From Kordiimonadaceae bacterium (GTDB taxonomy: Bacteria > Pseudomonadota > Alphaproteobacteria > Sphingomonadales > Emcibacteraceae), in NCBI GenBank assembly GCA_018675425.1, contig JABGYD010000035.1, positions 1 through 64,000 of the forward strand: DNA of 64,000 nucleotides. The letters run 5' to 3'. Below the pieces are notes generated by a model. That model worked only from the letters and a program-made list of their open reading frames with translations, was not told the origin of the DNA and did not search any database. Position numbers and translations under genes: made by a program. Positions 36,166 through 45,534 of this stretch are shown piece by piece (within the stretch, counting starts at the first letter, position 1; the number at the start of each line of letters is the position of its first letter).

Positions 36166-36868
36166 TAACCCTGAAAAACCTGAACAATACTTATTTAACT
36201 GGCCAACCAATGAAAAATTTGCTCAAGCTAATTTTCTTTCATCTTTTTCCAATGAAAAGGCAGTTAAATTAATTGACAATTGGCCTAATTGGGATCGTGG
36301 AAATGAAAATTTTTATGCACTAATTATCTATGGACCGACTGGATGTGGTAAAACTCATCTTTCTTATGTATGGAGCGATATATCAAAAGCACGCACAATA
36401 ACTGCAAAGCAGCTTATCGCCCACGAATTTCTTGAAAGTAAAAACTTGGTATTTATTTTTGATGATATTGATCGTTATATTTTTGAGCCTGCTATTCAGG
36501 AAGCTTTTCTGCACCTTTTTAACTGGACAAAAGAACAGGGGGGCTACCTGCTATTAACCGCTACAAAGCGACCGAAAGAATGGGGTGTTTCTCTTAAGGA
36601 CCTCTCATCGCGATTATTATCTTTAGAGACGGTTCAAATAAAAACTCCGGATGATTATCTTTTAAGAGCTGTCATTATCAAACAATTTTTTGATCTTCAG
36701 ATTACGCTAAGTGATGATGTTTTAAACTATATGATGCCGCGTATAGAGAGGTCGTTTAATGGAGTACGACAACTAGTAAAAAATATAGACAGGTTATCAC
36801 GTATTGAAAAAAAGAAAATTTCTATTGCTATGGTTAGAAGAGTAATAGGGTTGGATAACGATGGTTGA
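36155..36868 (+). CDS. hdaA: DnaA-like regulatory ATPase HdaA
   Basis: Hda proteins, bound to the sliding clamp, stimulate ATP hydrolysis by DnaA to prevent over-initiation. The 237-residue AAA+ protein has Walker A GPTGCGKTHL, Walker B VFIFDDID, and the sensor TATKRP, but no DnaA DNA-binding domain. A possible clamp-binding motif QYLFNWP lies at residues 11-17. AAGGA eight bases upstream fixes the ATG inside the end of the DUF2066 gene. It overlaps ppk1 by eight bases. Confidence 0.9.
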   Translation: MCIDNPEKPEQYLFNWPTNEKFAQANFLSSFSNEKAVKLIDNWPNWDRGNENFYALIIYGPTGCGKTHLSYVWSDISKARTITAKQLIAHEFLESKNLVFIFDDIDRYIFEPAIQEAFLHLFNWTKEQGGYLLLTATKRPKEWGVSLKDLSSRLLSLETVQIKTPDDYLLRAVIIKQFFDLQITLSDDVLNYMMPRIERSFNGVRQLVKNIDRLSRIEKKKISIAMVRRVIGLDNDG

Positions 36869-38990
36869 TAATTTGATTATAAATTCTAAGGAAAATAATA
36901 AAACGTCTAATAGATTAATTAACCGTGAGGTGTCATGGCTTTCGTTCAATATGCGCGTAATGGAGCAGTCATCAAATAAAATCTATCCACTTCTTGAACG
37001 TCTCCGTTTCCTATCTATTTCTGCGAGTAACCTTGATGAGTTTTACATGGTGCGAGTTGCAGGTCTTAGAGCTCTCATGTTGGCCAATACAAAAATCAAA
37101 AGTGATGACGGTCTTACACCGCTGGAACAACTGAAAAAAATCAAAAAATTAACTGATAGTCTTGTTGAAATTCAGCAGAATGAGTGTTGTTCAATTCTAA
37201 CACAACTTCGCGACAAAAACCTTAACCTGATTTGTATAGATAACCTTAATGACGAAGAAAAAAAATGGCTTGAAAAATATTTTTTAGAAAATGTGTTTCC
37301 TATTTTAACTCCGTTAGCTATCGATCTAGAGCATCCATTTCCATTTATTCCTAATTTAGGTTTTTCGCTTATGGTTGAATTAAAGCGAAACTCCGATGAT
37401 GAAACTTTACTCGTACTTGTGCCAATTCCCTCGCAGATAAAGCGTTTTATAAGGTTGCCAGACAAACAAAGCGACATTCGTTTTATATCACTTGAAAATA
37501 TTATTAGTATTTTTATTAAGCTAATTTTTCCAAATTATCAACTTGTCAGTGAAGGAGTGTTCAGAGTTATTCGTGATAGTGAGCTTGAGGTAGAGGAAAA
37601 AGCAGAAGATCTTGTTATGGTATTTGAAAGCGCACTTAAAAAACGTCGTCGTGGTGATGTGGTTCGGCTTGAAATAAATAAAGCTATGCCAAAAAATTTA
37701 AGTTCATTTATTTTTAGAAACCTTAATATTCTAGCAGATGAAGTAATTAGTATTGATGGTATCCTTGGACTATCAGAATTAGATAATTTAATTGTTGATG
37801 ATCGTGCGGATTTAATATTCAAGCCATTTATTCCTCGTTTCCCAAATCGAATTGAAAAATTTGATGGAGATATATTTGCGGCTATTAATCAAAAAGACTT
37901 TGTGGTTCATCATCCTTTTGAAACCTTTGATGTCGTGGTAAGTTTTTTAGACCAGGCTGCATCAGATGAAAATGTATTAGCGATTAAACAGACCCTCTAT
38001 CGAACTGGTGATAATAGTCCGATTGTTAAAGCGCTAATTAAAGCGGCTGTGGCAGGGAAGTCTGTTACAGCTTTAATTGAATTGAAGGCACGCTTCGATG
38101 AAGCTCAAAATATAAAATGGGCACAAGATATGGAACGGGCAGGGGTTAAGGTTGTTTTTGGCTTTCTGAAATTGAAGACCCATGTAAAAATTTCTGTTAT
38201 TGTTCGTCAAGAAAATTTAAAATTAAAATCATACGTACATTTTGGAACTGGTAACTATCATCCACAGACTGCCAAAGTTTATACAGATATTTCCTTTTTT
38301 ACAGATAATAAAGCGTTAGGACGTGATGCGGTACAAATTTTTAACTATTTAACAGCTGAAAGTGTACCAGATAAATTAGAGAAAGCTAAAATTTCTCCGT
38401 TTGAAATTCGTTCAACATTAATGGAATTAATTGATCAGGAAATTAGGTTTGCTAAAGAGGGAAAGCCTGCAAATATTTGGGTAAAACTTAATTCTTTGGT
38501 TGATAGTATCATTATTGAAAAGCTATATGAGGCTTCGCAGGCTGGTGTCTCAATTGATATGGTGATAAGAGGTATTTGTTGCTTGAGACCTGGTGTTAAA
38601 GGTCTTTCAGAAAATATTCGAGTAAAAAGTATTGTAGGCAGGTTTTTAGAACATTCTCGTATTGTTTGCTTTGGTAATGGTAAGTTATTACCGTCGGAGG
38701 ATGCTAAGGTATTTATTTCTTCTGCCGATTGGATGCCAAGAAATTTTGATCGTAGAGTTGAGATTTTAGTACCGTTAGAAAACCCAACTGTTCATTCACA
38801 GGTTCTTGACCAAATTATGAAAACAAATATTAAAGATACTGAAAATAGCTGGTCTCTTGGTCTTGGGGATAATTATAGAAACTATGAAGTTAAAAGTAAT
38901 TCTTTCTCTGCTCATCACTACTTTATGACAAATCCTAGTTTATCAGGAGTTGGCTCAGCTATTAGGGAAGATGATGATAAAGATGAATAA
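36861..38990 (+). CDS. ppk1: polyphosphate kinase 1
   Basis: PPK1 makes polyphosphate from ATP. The 709-residue protein has the N-terminal NREVSWLSFNMRVMEQ, the catalytic histidine motif KLKTHVKISVIVR, HFGTGNYHPQTAKVYTD, and IRGICCLRPG with a second conserved region. It overlaps hdaA upstream and its stop codon overlaps the ribosome binding site of ppx, so the synthetic and degradative enzymes are coupled. Confidence 0.97.
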   Translation: MVDNLIINSKENNKTSNRLINREVSWLSFNMRVMEQSSNKIYPLLERLRFLSISASNLDEFYMVRVAGLRALMLANTKIKSDDGLTPLEQLKKIKKLTDSLVEIQQNECCSILTQLRDKNLNLICIDNLNDEEKKWLEKYFLENVFPILTPLAIDLEHPFPFIPNLGFSLMVELKRNSDDETLLVLVPIPSQIKRFIRLPDKQSDIRFISLENIISIFIKLIFPNYQLVSEGVFRVIRDSELEVEEKAEDLVMVFESALKKRRRGDVVRLEINKAMPKNLSSFIFRNLNILADEVISIDGILGLSELDNLIVDDRADLIFKPFIPRFPNRIEKFDGDIFAAINQKDFVVHHPFETFDVVVSFLDQAASDENVLAIKQTLYRTGDNSPIVKALIKAAVAGKSVTALIELKARFDEAQNIKWAQDMERAGVKVVFGFLKLKTHVKISVIVRQENLKLKSYVHFGTGNYHPQTAKVYTDISFFTDNKALGRDAVQIFNYLTAESVPDKLEKAKISPFEIRSTLMELIDQEIRFAKEGKPANIWVKLNSLVDSIIIEKLYEASQAGVSIDMVIRGICCLRPGVKGLSENIRVKSIVGRFLEHSRIVCFGNGKLLPSEDAKVFISSADWMPRNFDRRVEILVPLENPTVHSQVLDQIMKTNIKDTENSWSLGLGDNYRNYEVKSNSFSAHHYFMTNPSLSGVGSAIREDDDKDE

Positions 38991-39000
38991 GGAGTTGATA

Positions 39001-40467
39001 GTGGGGAAATTTGCAGTCATTGATATTGGCTCTAATACAATACGTTTAGTAGTTTATGAAAACCTTGAACGTGCACCATATGTAATATTTAATGAAAAAG
39101 TTTTTTGCAGTCTCGGGCGTGGTGTATCTGAAACTGGCTTTATGCGAGAGAAATCTATCACTAAAGCGGCAAAAACTCTTCGGAGATTTTCAATTTTACT
39201 CATAAAAATGAATGTGACTAACTATAGAACAGTTGCAACCTCAGCAGTAAGAGATGCAGATAATGGAAAGATGTTTGTTAACCATATCAAAGATGTATCT
39301 GGACTAGATATTCATGTACTTAGTGGTGCAGAAGAAGCCCGCCTTTCTGGACAAGGCGTTATTTGTGCATTGCCCAGAGCAATGGGAATTATTGGTGACC
39401 TTGGTGGAGGAAGCCTTGAACTTGCGACTGTTTATGATAAAGAAGTTAGCAATGAAAGTACTTTGCCACTTGGACCATTGCAGCTTCAAGACCTAGAAGG
39501 TAATAGAGTTTCATCAGTAAAACAAAAAATTGATGGACATTTTACTTCTATGTTTTGGCTTAGGGATAGGCAGAATGAAAAGTTTTATGCTGTTGGTGGT
39601 TCGTGGCGTACTCTCGCTAGGATCCATATGATAGAAACTAAATACCCGCTTATCAACATGCATAACTACGTAATACCCGTAACTGAAATTACTGAACTAG
39701 CCAGTCGTATTTCAAAAATGTCTAAAATTGAACTTGAGCAATATCGACCCCATATAAGTGCAAAAAGAATTAAGACCCTGTCCCTCGCTGCAATGGTTCT
39801 TTCTCGGTTGTTAAAAGTTATAAACCCAAGCAAGTTTATTGTATCAGTTTTTGGAGTGCGTGAGGGCTTGCTCTATAATCAAATGGAACCAAATATCAGA
39901 AAACAAGACAGCTTAATTACGAGTTGTCATCAAGTGGCACAAATGACGGGACGTTTTCCCGAACATGGAGAGCGTCTTTACGAGTGGATTGATTGTCTTT
40001 TTGATGACGAAAGTCTTGATCATAAGCGTCTTCGTTTAGCAATTTGTATTTTAAGTGATGTTGGTTGGCGTGGACATCCAGAATACCGTGCAGAAAAAGT
40101 TGTGTCAGAAACGCTTTATGGTCGATTAGGGGGGCTCAATCACTCGGACTCTTCATTGATTGCGATGAGCCTTTATACTTGTTATGGGGGTCTCAGTCAT
40201 AATGTTCCACAAGTAGAAACTGCCAAAATACTGCTTAGCAAAGAAGATACAAAATATGCTAAGAAGATTGGACTTGCACTTAGATTTGCGCAACGTATTT
40301 CTGGTGGCACTTCGGACGGTTTGAAGGTGGTTAAGTTAGTTAAGGACAATACTGCGCTTACGCTTCTAGTAGAGCCTGATATGTTAGACTTAGTAAATGA
40401 TGTAGTTGAAAAAAGATTTAAAAAATTAGCCAAATTTTTAGAGCTAGATGATAATATTTCAAGTTAA
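39001..40467 (+). CDS. ppx: Ppx/GppA family exopolyphosphatase
   Basis: Ppx removes terminal phosphates from polyphosphate; GppA relatives hydrolyse pppGpp. The 488-residue protein has the actin-like ATPase start FAVIDIGSNTIRLVVYE, TVATSAVRDA, GAEEARLSGQG, and GDLGGGSLEL, then a C-terminal HD-like domain. The start is GTG at 39001, because AAGGAG (38990-38995) lies six bases upstream; in-frame ATGs at 38971-38983 lie inside ppk1 and lack such a site. Adjacent ppk1 supports the polyphosphatase role. Confidence 0.94.
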   Translation: MGKFAVIDIGSNTIRLVVYENLERAPYVIFNEKVFCSLGRGVSETGFMREKSITKAAKTLRRFSILLIKMNVTNYRTVATSAVRDADNGKMFVNHIKDVSGLDIHVLSGAEEARLSGQGVICALPRAMGIIGDLGGGSLELATVYDKEVSNESTLPLGPLQLQDLEGNRVSSVKQKIDGHFTSMFWLRDRQNEKFYAVGGSWRTLARIHMIETKYPLINMHNYVIPVTEITELASRISKMSKIELEQYRPHISAKRIKTLSLAAMVLSRLLKVINPSKFIVSVFGVREGLLYNQMEPNIRKQDSLITSCHQVAQMTGRFPEHGERLYEWIDCLFDDESLDHKRLRLAICILSDVGWRGHPEYRAEKVVSETLYGRLGGLNHSDSSLIAMSLYTCYGGLSHNVPQVETAKILLSKEDTKYAKKIGLALRFAQRISGGTSDGLKVVKLVKDNTALTLLVEPDMLDLVNDVVEKRFKKLAKFLELDDNISS

Positions 40468-40586
40468 ATTTTTAATAATATCAGATTAATTGAAATTATT
40501 TGCGCACTAAGGTTTGCTGCATAAAGGGTATTCACAAGAATAGTTAATAAAGTGAATATTTGCGATTGTCAGACAAATTTAGATTT

Positions 40587-41738
40587 TTACTTATGTTCAA
40601 AAATTACAATTTTACCATCTTTAATGGCAAAGGCAACTTCGCCATTTTTAAGTGCAATTGCATCTTTACCAAAAATATCATAACGCCAACCATAAAGAGC
40701 TTTTACATCAACAACATCATTTTCTGCTATTTTTTCAAGATCATCTGCGCTGGCAAGTAATTTAGGAGCAACATTCTCTCTTTTACATACGAGCTTAAGG
40801 AGAACTTTTAGTAATTCAACAATAGGGTCTGTATTTTGTGAAGGTGGTCGCTTGCGTGAAATTTTAGGTAAATCAACTTCATCCATTTCCATAGCTTCTG
40901 CAATTGCTGATATTATTGCATCACCCCTCCGGCTTGAGGAAAAATTAGCACCGAGGCCACGGACGCTAGTCAAAGCATTTTTGTGTGTTGGGCGCACCGC
41001 AGAAAGCTCTAAAAGGACCTCGTCACGCATGACACGGTTACGGGGTATATTACGCTTTTGTGCCTCTGTTTCGCGCCACTGAGCGACTTTATGGACAATT
41101 GCATTGAACCGACGGTTACTATTGCGAATTTTGATACGTTTCCATGCATTTACAGGTTGTATTATATAACTTCCTTTATCAAGCATGTGGGCAAGTTCTT
41201 CACTGAGCCAGTGTTCCCGTCCATTTTCTTTAAGTTGAGCGGCTAGTTTCTTATATATAACACGAAGATGTGTTACATCTCCGAGTGCATAGTCAATTTG
41301 TCTTTGGGTGAGCGGCCGTCTTGACCAATCGGTAAATCGGGTGCTTTTATCTAATGTCTGATTACAAAGCGCCATGACAAGCTTTTCATATCCGATACTA
41401 TCACCAAAACCGCAAACCATCGAGGCTATTTGACTATCAAATAGTGGTTTTGGAACTACGCCGGCCATGTTGACAAATATTTCAATGTCCTGCTTAGCTG
41501 CATGAAAAACTTTAAGTACTTTTTCATTTTCCATTAAATCATAAAATGGTGTAAGATCAATTCCAGCTGCTAGTGTATCGATAGCATGAAATTCATTATC
41601 GTCGGCAATTTGAATTAAGCATAGAATAGAATAGTAGGTTTTATCTCGTAAAAATTCTGTATCAACAGTCACATAGTCTGACTTTTCAAGACGCATGCAA
41701 AGTTCTTTGAGGGCTTTGCTTGTAGTTATTACACTCAT
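40587..41738 (-). CDS. rnd: ribonuclease D
   Basis: RNase D trims the 3' ends of tRNAs and small RNAs. The 383-residue protein has the DEDDy exonuclease motifs VDTEFLRDKTYY, FHAAKQDIEIF and YALGDVTHLRVIY, then an HRDC domain. AAGGA lies five bases before the ATG. It is divergent from aspS and convergent with ppx. Confidence 0.95.
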   Translation of the reverse strand: MSVITTSKALKELCMRLEKSDYVTVDTEFLRDKTYYSILCLIQIADDNEFHAIDTLAAGIDLTPFYDLMENEKVLKVFHAAKQDIEIFVNMAGVVPKPLFDSQIASMVCGFGDSIGYEKLVMALCNQTLDKSTRFTDWSRRPLTQRQIDYALGDVTHLRVIYKKLAAQLKENGREHWLSEELAHMLDKGSYIIQPVNAWKRIKIRNSNRRFNAIVHKVAQWRETEAQKRNIPRNRVMRDEVLLELSAVRPTHKNALTSVRGLGANFSSSRRGDAIISAIAEAMEMDEVDLPKISRKRPPSQNTDPIVELLKVLLKLVCKRENVAPKLLASADDLEKIAENDVVDVKALYGWRYDIFGKDAIALKNGEVAFAIKDGKIVIFEHK

Positions 41739-41846
41739 TTGTATCCTTAATATATTGGATCCGGTTAAAGATTAACTTGACAAAGTGACAATAAAGCACA
41801 AAAAGACAATAAATTAAAACTGTATATTTAAAAAGGTGTAGAAAAA

Positions 41847-43649
41847 ATGCACGAATATCGATCACATAACTGTAGTGAGATACGAAGCGGTCAAGTTGGC
41901 GAAATAGCACGTCTTTCTGGATGGGTCCATAGGAAGCGTGATCATGGCGGACTTCTTTTTATTGATTTACGTGATCATTACGGTATTACTCAATGTGTTT
42001 TTGATAGTGATTTTAAAGAAATATTTGATATCGCAGAAAATGTACGGGCTGAAAGTGTTATTCGTGTTGAGGGTGAAGTTATTAAACGAGATACTGTAGC
42101 CGTTAATTCTGACTTACCAACTGGTGATATTGAGATACTTGTTAAAAAAGTGGATGTACTCAATGAAGCGGCAGAACTTCCAATGCCTGTTTTCGGTGAT
42201 CAGGAATACCCAGAAGATATACGTTTAAAATATCGTTTCCTTGACCTGCGGCGTGAACGTATACACAACAACATTGTTTTACGCTCTGATATTATTACTA
42301 GTATTCGACGTCGTATGATTGACCAGGGATTTAAAGAATTTCAAACACCCATCCTTACCGCTTCTTCACCGGAGGGAGCGCGAGATTTCCTAGTGCCTTC
42401 GCGCATGCATCCAGGCAAGTTTTATGCTCTACCACAAGCACCGCAACAATTTAAACAGTTACTTATGATTGCTGGATTTGATAAATATTTCCAAATTGCA
42501 CCATGTTTTCGCGATGAAGATGCACGTGCAGACCGAAGTCCTGGTGAATTTTATCAATTAGATATGGAAATGTCATATGTAACACAGGATGATGTTTTTG
42601 CCGCTATTGAACCTGTAATGCATGGTATTTTTGAAGAATTTTCTGACAAAAAAGTTACTCCAGCACCATTCCCACGCATAACTTTTAAAGACAGTATGCT
42701 TAAATATGGAAATGATAAGCCAGACCTTAGAAACCCAATCGAAATTTGTGATGTTTCTGAAGTTTTTGATGGTTCAGGTTTTAGTATTTTTGCTAGTGCT
42801 ATTAAAAATGGTGCAGTTGTTAGAGCTATTGCTGCCCCTGAAGCTGGTGGAAGGATGCCACGAAGTTTTTTTGATAAGATGAATGATTGGGCTCGCGCTG
42901 AAGGTTTTGCAGGGCTTGGATATATTCGTTTTAAAGATGGGGAGGCTATGGGCCCTATTGCTAAAAATCTTAATGAAAAATGTATTTCAAAATTAAAAAA
43001 TATTGCCTCATTAGGTGATAACGATGGTGTGTTTTTTGCCTGTGGTAAGGTCGATGAAGCGTCTAAACTAGCGGGCTTTGCTCGCACAAAGGTGGGCGAA
43101 GATCTCCAGCTTATAAGTAAGGATGAATTTAAATTTTGTTGGATCGTTGATTTTCCGATGTATGAATATGATGAGGTGGAAAAGAAACTTGATTTCAGTC
43201 ATAATCCTTTTTCTATGCCACAAGGCGGTTTAGAAGCATTAAATACAATGGACCCTAAAGATATTTTAGGGTATCAGTATGATATTGTATGCAACGGTAT
43301 TGAACTATCATCTGGTGCCATAAGAAACCATGTTCCCGAAATTATGTATAAGGCATTTGAGTTGGCTGGTCATGGGCCAGAAGTTGTAGAGGAACGTTTT
43401 TCGGGAATGCTTAATGCTCTGAAGTATGGGGCTCCTCCCCATGGTGGTATAGCTCCAGGTATTGATCGTATAGTTATGCTGTTAGCTAACGAACCAAATA
43501 TTCGTGAAGTTATTTTATTCCCAATGAATCAAAAAGCTGAAGATTTAATGATGAAGGCTCCCAGTGAGGTAGAAACAAAGCAATTAAGGGAACTCCATCT
43601 TCTTACGGTTTTGCCCAAAATAAAACCAGAACTTAAGCCTAAAGATTAA
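41847..43649 (+). CDS. aspS: aspartate-tRNA ligase AspS
   Basis: AspS charges tRNA with aspartate. In 600 residues it has the OB-fold anticodon-binding domain ([24 protein letters not shown]), class II motif 2 [24 protein letters not shown], the GAD insertion domain, and motif 3 [18 protein letters not shown]. The length is normal for the bacterial type. Such enzymes in organisms lacking AsnRS may also misacylate tRNA-Asn, but that cannot be judged here. Confidence 0.97.
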   Translation: MHEYRSHNCSEIRSGQVGEIARLSGWVHRKRDHGGLLFIDLRDHYGITQCVFDSDFKEIFDIAENVRAESVIRVEGEVIKRDTVAVNSDLPTGDIEILVKKVDVLNEAAELPMPVFGDQEYPEDIRLKYRFLDLRRERIHNNIVLRSDIITSIRRRMIDQGFKEFQTPILTASSPEGARDFLVPSRMHPGKFYALPQAPQQFKQLLMIAGFDKYFQIAPCFRDEDARADRSPGEFYQLDMEMSYVTQDDVFAAIEPVMHGIFEEFSDKKVTPAPFPRITFKDSMLKYGNDKPDLRNPIEICDVSEVFDGSGFSIFASAIKNGAVVRAIAAPEAGGRMPRSFFDKMNDWARAEGFAGLGYIRFKDGEAMGPIAKNLNEKCISKLKNIASLGDNDGVFFACGKVDEASKLAGFARTKVGEDLQLISKDEFKFCWIVDFPMYEYDEVEKKLDFSHNPFSMPQGGLEALNTMDPKDILGYQYDIVCNGIELSSGAIRNHVPEIMYKAFELAGHGPEVVEERFSGMLNALKYGAPPHGGIAPGIDRIVMLLANEPNIREVILFPMNQKAEDLMMKAPSEVETKQLRELHLLTVLPKIKPELKPKD

Positions 43650-43721
43650 ATTTAAATATGATTAATATTATAATAAAAGGCATGTTGTCTGGATGTTCCT
43701 CTTTATATGGATCTTTAAAAA

Positions 43722-44069
43722 ATGGAACTTGAAAAATTTGTTAAAATATTATGTTTGAAGCAGGAAAGCTGCGAAAATATGGCTGAACTCCGTGTTGAGA
43801 TTGATACTCTTGATGAGAGAATTGTCGAGATCCTCGCTCTTCGTAAAAGTTATATGGATCAAGCGGCTAGAATAAAGAAAAGTCGAGATCAGATCAGAGA
43901 CAGTGAACGTGTTAAAGATGTTATTGAAAAGGTATCAAAGCACGCGAAAAAAACTGGTGTTGATCCAGAACTTATTACAAATTTGTATAATACAATGATA
44001 GAGTGGTCAATAAACTATGAATTTGGTGAGTTTGATAAAATTAATGAAATAAGAAGGGACACTAATTAA
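43722..44069 (+). CDS. chorismate mutase, AroQ type
   Basis: Chorismate mutase converts chorismate to prephenate for Phe and Tyr synthesis. The 115-residue all-helical protein has the monofunctional AroQ pattern: the leading C-x-N-M-AELRVEIDTLDERIVEILALR, a helix with YMDQAARIKKSRDQI, and SERVKDVIEKV. Similar small proteins act as isochorismate-pyruvate lyases, so the activity is inferred. It is after aspS by 72 bases; whether the ATG at 43722 or the internal ATG of the NMAEL motif is used is uncertain. Confidence 0.85.
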   Translation: MELEKFVKILCLKQESCENMAELRVEIDTLDERIVEILALRKSYMDQAARIKKSRDQIRDSERVKDVIEKVSKHAKKTGVDPELITNLYNTMIEWSINYEFGEFDKINEIRRDTN

Positions 44070-44096
44070 CCCTTGCAGAGACCCAGGTTTGTCTTT

Positions 44097-44279
44097 TTAA
44101 ATATCTGTTTGGGTGCAAATTTTTATTGAAGAATACTTAAATTCCATCTCTATTATTCCTGTATTTTTTATTTCATAATAATTCTTTAAGCCGTAATAAA
44201 TTTCTGTTAACCCGTTGAAAATAAGTATACTAAGCAGCGGAATAAAGCACAGGCTACTGTATTGTATTAATATAGTCAT
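44097..44279 (-). CDS. possible small membrane protein, 60 residues
   Basis: A minus-strand frame starting with ATG at 44279 encodes one hydrophobic helix (about residues 2-24, MTILIQYSSLCFIPLLSILI) and a polar tail. GAGA lies upstream. A TTGACT (44340-44335) and TATAGA pair 15 bases apart could serve as promoter. I recognise no family. The frame can also be opened further upstream to a TTG at 44345. The rest of this 379-base gap between the chorismate mutase gene and 44449 holds only the forward promoter at 44389. Confidence 0.33.
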   Translation of the reverse strand: MTILIQYSSLCFIPLLSILIFNGLTEIYYGLKNYYEIKNTGIIEMEFKYSSIKICTQTDI

Positions 44280-44388
44280 TTTTTTTCTCTTCTGATTTTG
44301 TTCACTATATGTTCTATATAAATTTTGAGAACAAGTCAAGCACAAGACAGAGAATAATGATTCAATAATTGCAAATTTAATAATGATG

Positions 44389-44417
44389 TTGAATCAGTTC
44401 GCTTATAAAAGTATAGT
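44389..44417 (+). promoter_or_regulatory. likely promoter of the Cys-X4-Arg protein pair
   Basis: TTGAAT (44389-44394) and TATAGT (44412-44417) are exactly 17 bases apart. The predicted start of transcription is about 25 bases before the ATG at 44449, which has AGGA eight bases upstream. Confidence 0.6.
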
Positions 44418-44448
44418 TTTAAGATAATAATAATTTAGGAATACTAGT

Positions 44449-45531
44449 ATGATCTTTCAAAAAATTGTAGCTGTGCCTACATATAAAATCCTGTGTTTTA
44501 GTCTTTGTTTATTAATTACTATAAGCTCTGCTAAATCACAAAATTCATCGCTTGCTGTTAATACTAATATTGCCTCTTTGGGAAACCACTCAGTAATTAG
44601 CCAATGGGGAAATGTGATTTTTGCTGATCAACCCGATCTGGCTACTATTGGTTTATATAAGGATTTGGATGTCAAAATAGTCATCAATATTCGGGGTGAG
44701 GCTGAAGATGAAGGGTACGACGAACAAAAAGCAGTTGAGGCTGCAGGAATGTCATTCGTTCAAATACCTTACATGGAAGGACGGGGCATAAATGAAAATA
44801 GTGTTGATGAATTACTTTCTCTTTTAAATATAACAGAAAAAAATGGAACTAAAGTAATTTTGCATTGTACTCATTCGCAGAGAGCCGGATCACTCCTTGG
44901 AGCGGCCCTTTACAAGGCTGGTCATTCCCGAGAAGTAGCAAATTCAGCCGCCGAGAAAGCTGGTATGACAAGCAAATTCTTAATTAAAGTCCATAATGAG
45001 TTCTTGGATACAATAGAAATTGATCCTGTGATAGACCTTATTAGTGGGAGTATGCAAACGCCATTCGGAAACCTTGATAAGACCCCACAACTTGGACATG
45101 TGGTATACAGTCGGCAACCGGATGAATTAACAATTCCAATGCTAAAAGAAAAAGGTTTTGATTTTGTTTTAAGTGCTCGTTTTGATGATGAGCCAGTTGG
45201 TTTTGATAGTAAAAAATTACTTGAAGATCATGGTGTTCCATTCAAACAAATTTCTTTTTACGGTGGTAATATGTCTGATCGGCCACGAGGAATTGACGCG
45301 GAGGCGATTGATGAAATTAGTAAAATTTTGAAGGACACCGCATTACGTGGCCAAAAAGTACTTTTCCACTGTCAATCTGGTCAACGCTCTGCTGGTGCAC
45401 TAGCCGCGGTTTTAGTTAAAGATTATGGCTACGCCCCTGATGATGCTCTTGTATATGCAGCCAATGCTGGGCTTACAAGCGAAGGTGTTATTGCGGCCTT
45501 GGATGAGTACTTTATTAGCCTCGAAAGGTAA
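44449..45531 (+). CDS. exported protein with two Cys-X4-Arg phosphatase/sulfurtransferase-like domains
   Basis: The 360-residue product has a signal peptide (hydrophobic residues about 14-27, likely cut near SSAKS), so it should be periplasmic or exported. Two tandem copies of one domain follow, each with a QPD start motif (residues 61-63 and 223-225), an I(N)IRG/SARF strand, an aromatic PYM/FYGG loop and an active-site loop HCxxxQRxxG: Cys140-Arg145 and Cys308-Arg313. The spacing Cys-X4-Arg is that of the DUF442/TIGR01244 (Blh-like) group and rhodaneses, one residue shorter than the Cys-X5-Arg of tyrosine phosphatases. Enzymatic function is not known; a phosphatase or a sulfur transferase is possible. 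Confidence 0.82.
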   Translation: MIFQKIVAVPTYKILCFSLCLLITISSAKSQNSSLAVNTNIASLGNHSVISQWGNVIFADQPDLATIGLYKDLDVKIVINIRGEAEDEGYDEQKAVEAAGMSFVQIPYMEGRGINENSVDELLSLLNITEKNGTKVILHCTHSQRAGSLLGAALYKAGHSREVANSAAEKAGMTSKFLIKVHNEFLDTIEIDPVIDLISGSMQTPFGNLDKTPQLGHVVYSRQPDELTIPMLKEKGFDFVLSARFDDEPVGFDSKKLLEDHGVPFKQISFYGGNMSDRPRGIDAEAIDEISKILKDTALRGQKVLFHCQSGQRSAGALAAVLVKDYGYAPDDALVYAANAGLTSEGVIAALDEYFISLER

Positions 45532-45534
45532 ATA

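Noticed and set aside
41777-41810. TTGACA upstream of aspS as a promoter
   Set aside because: A good -35 hexamer is present, but the nearest -10-like sequence (GACAAT) is 22 bases away; the spacing is too long to report.
42554-43087. 177-residue open frame on the minus strand inside aspS
   Set aside because: It is fully antisense to a well conserved gene, low in complexity (Ser/Ala/Ile/Pro rich) and has no ribosome binding site; it reflects codon bias of aspS.
44449-45531. Call as classical protein tyrosine phosphatase (Cys-X5-Arg)
   Set aside because: All active-site loops read C-x-x-x-Q-R, which is Cys-X4-Arg; the classical motif needs one more residue, so only a broader phosphatase/sulfurtransferase-like call is supported.
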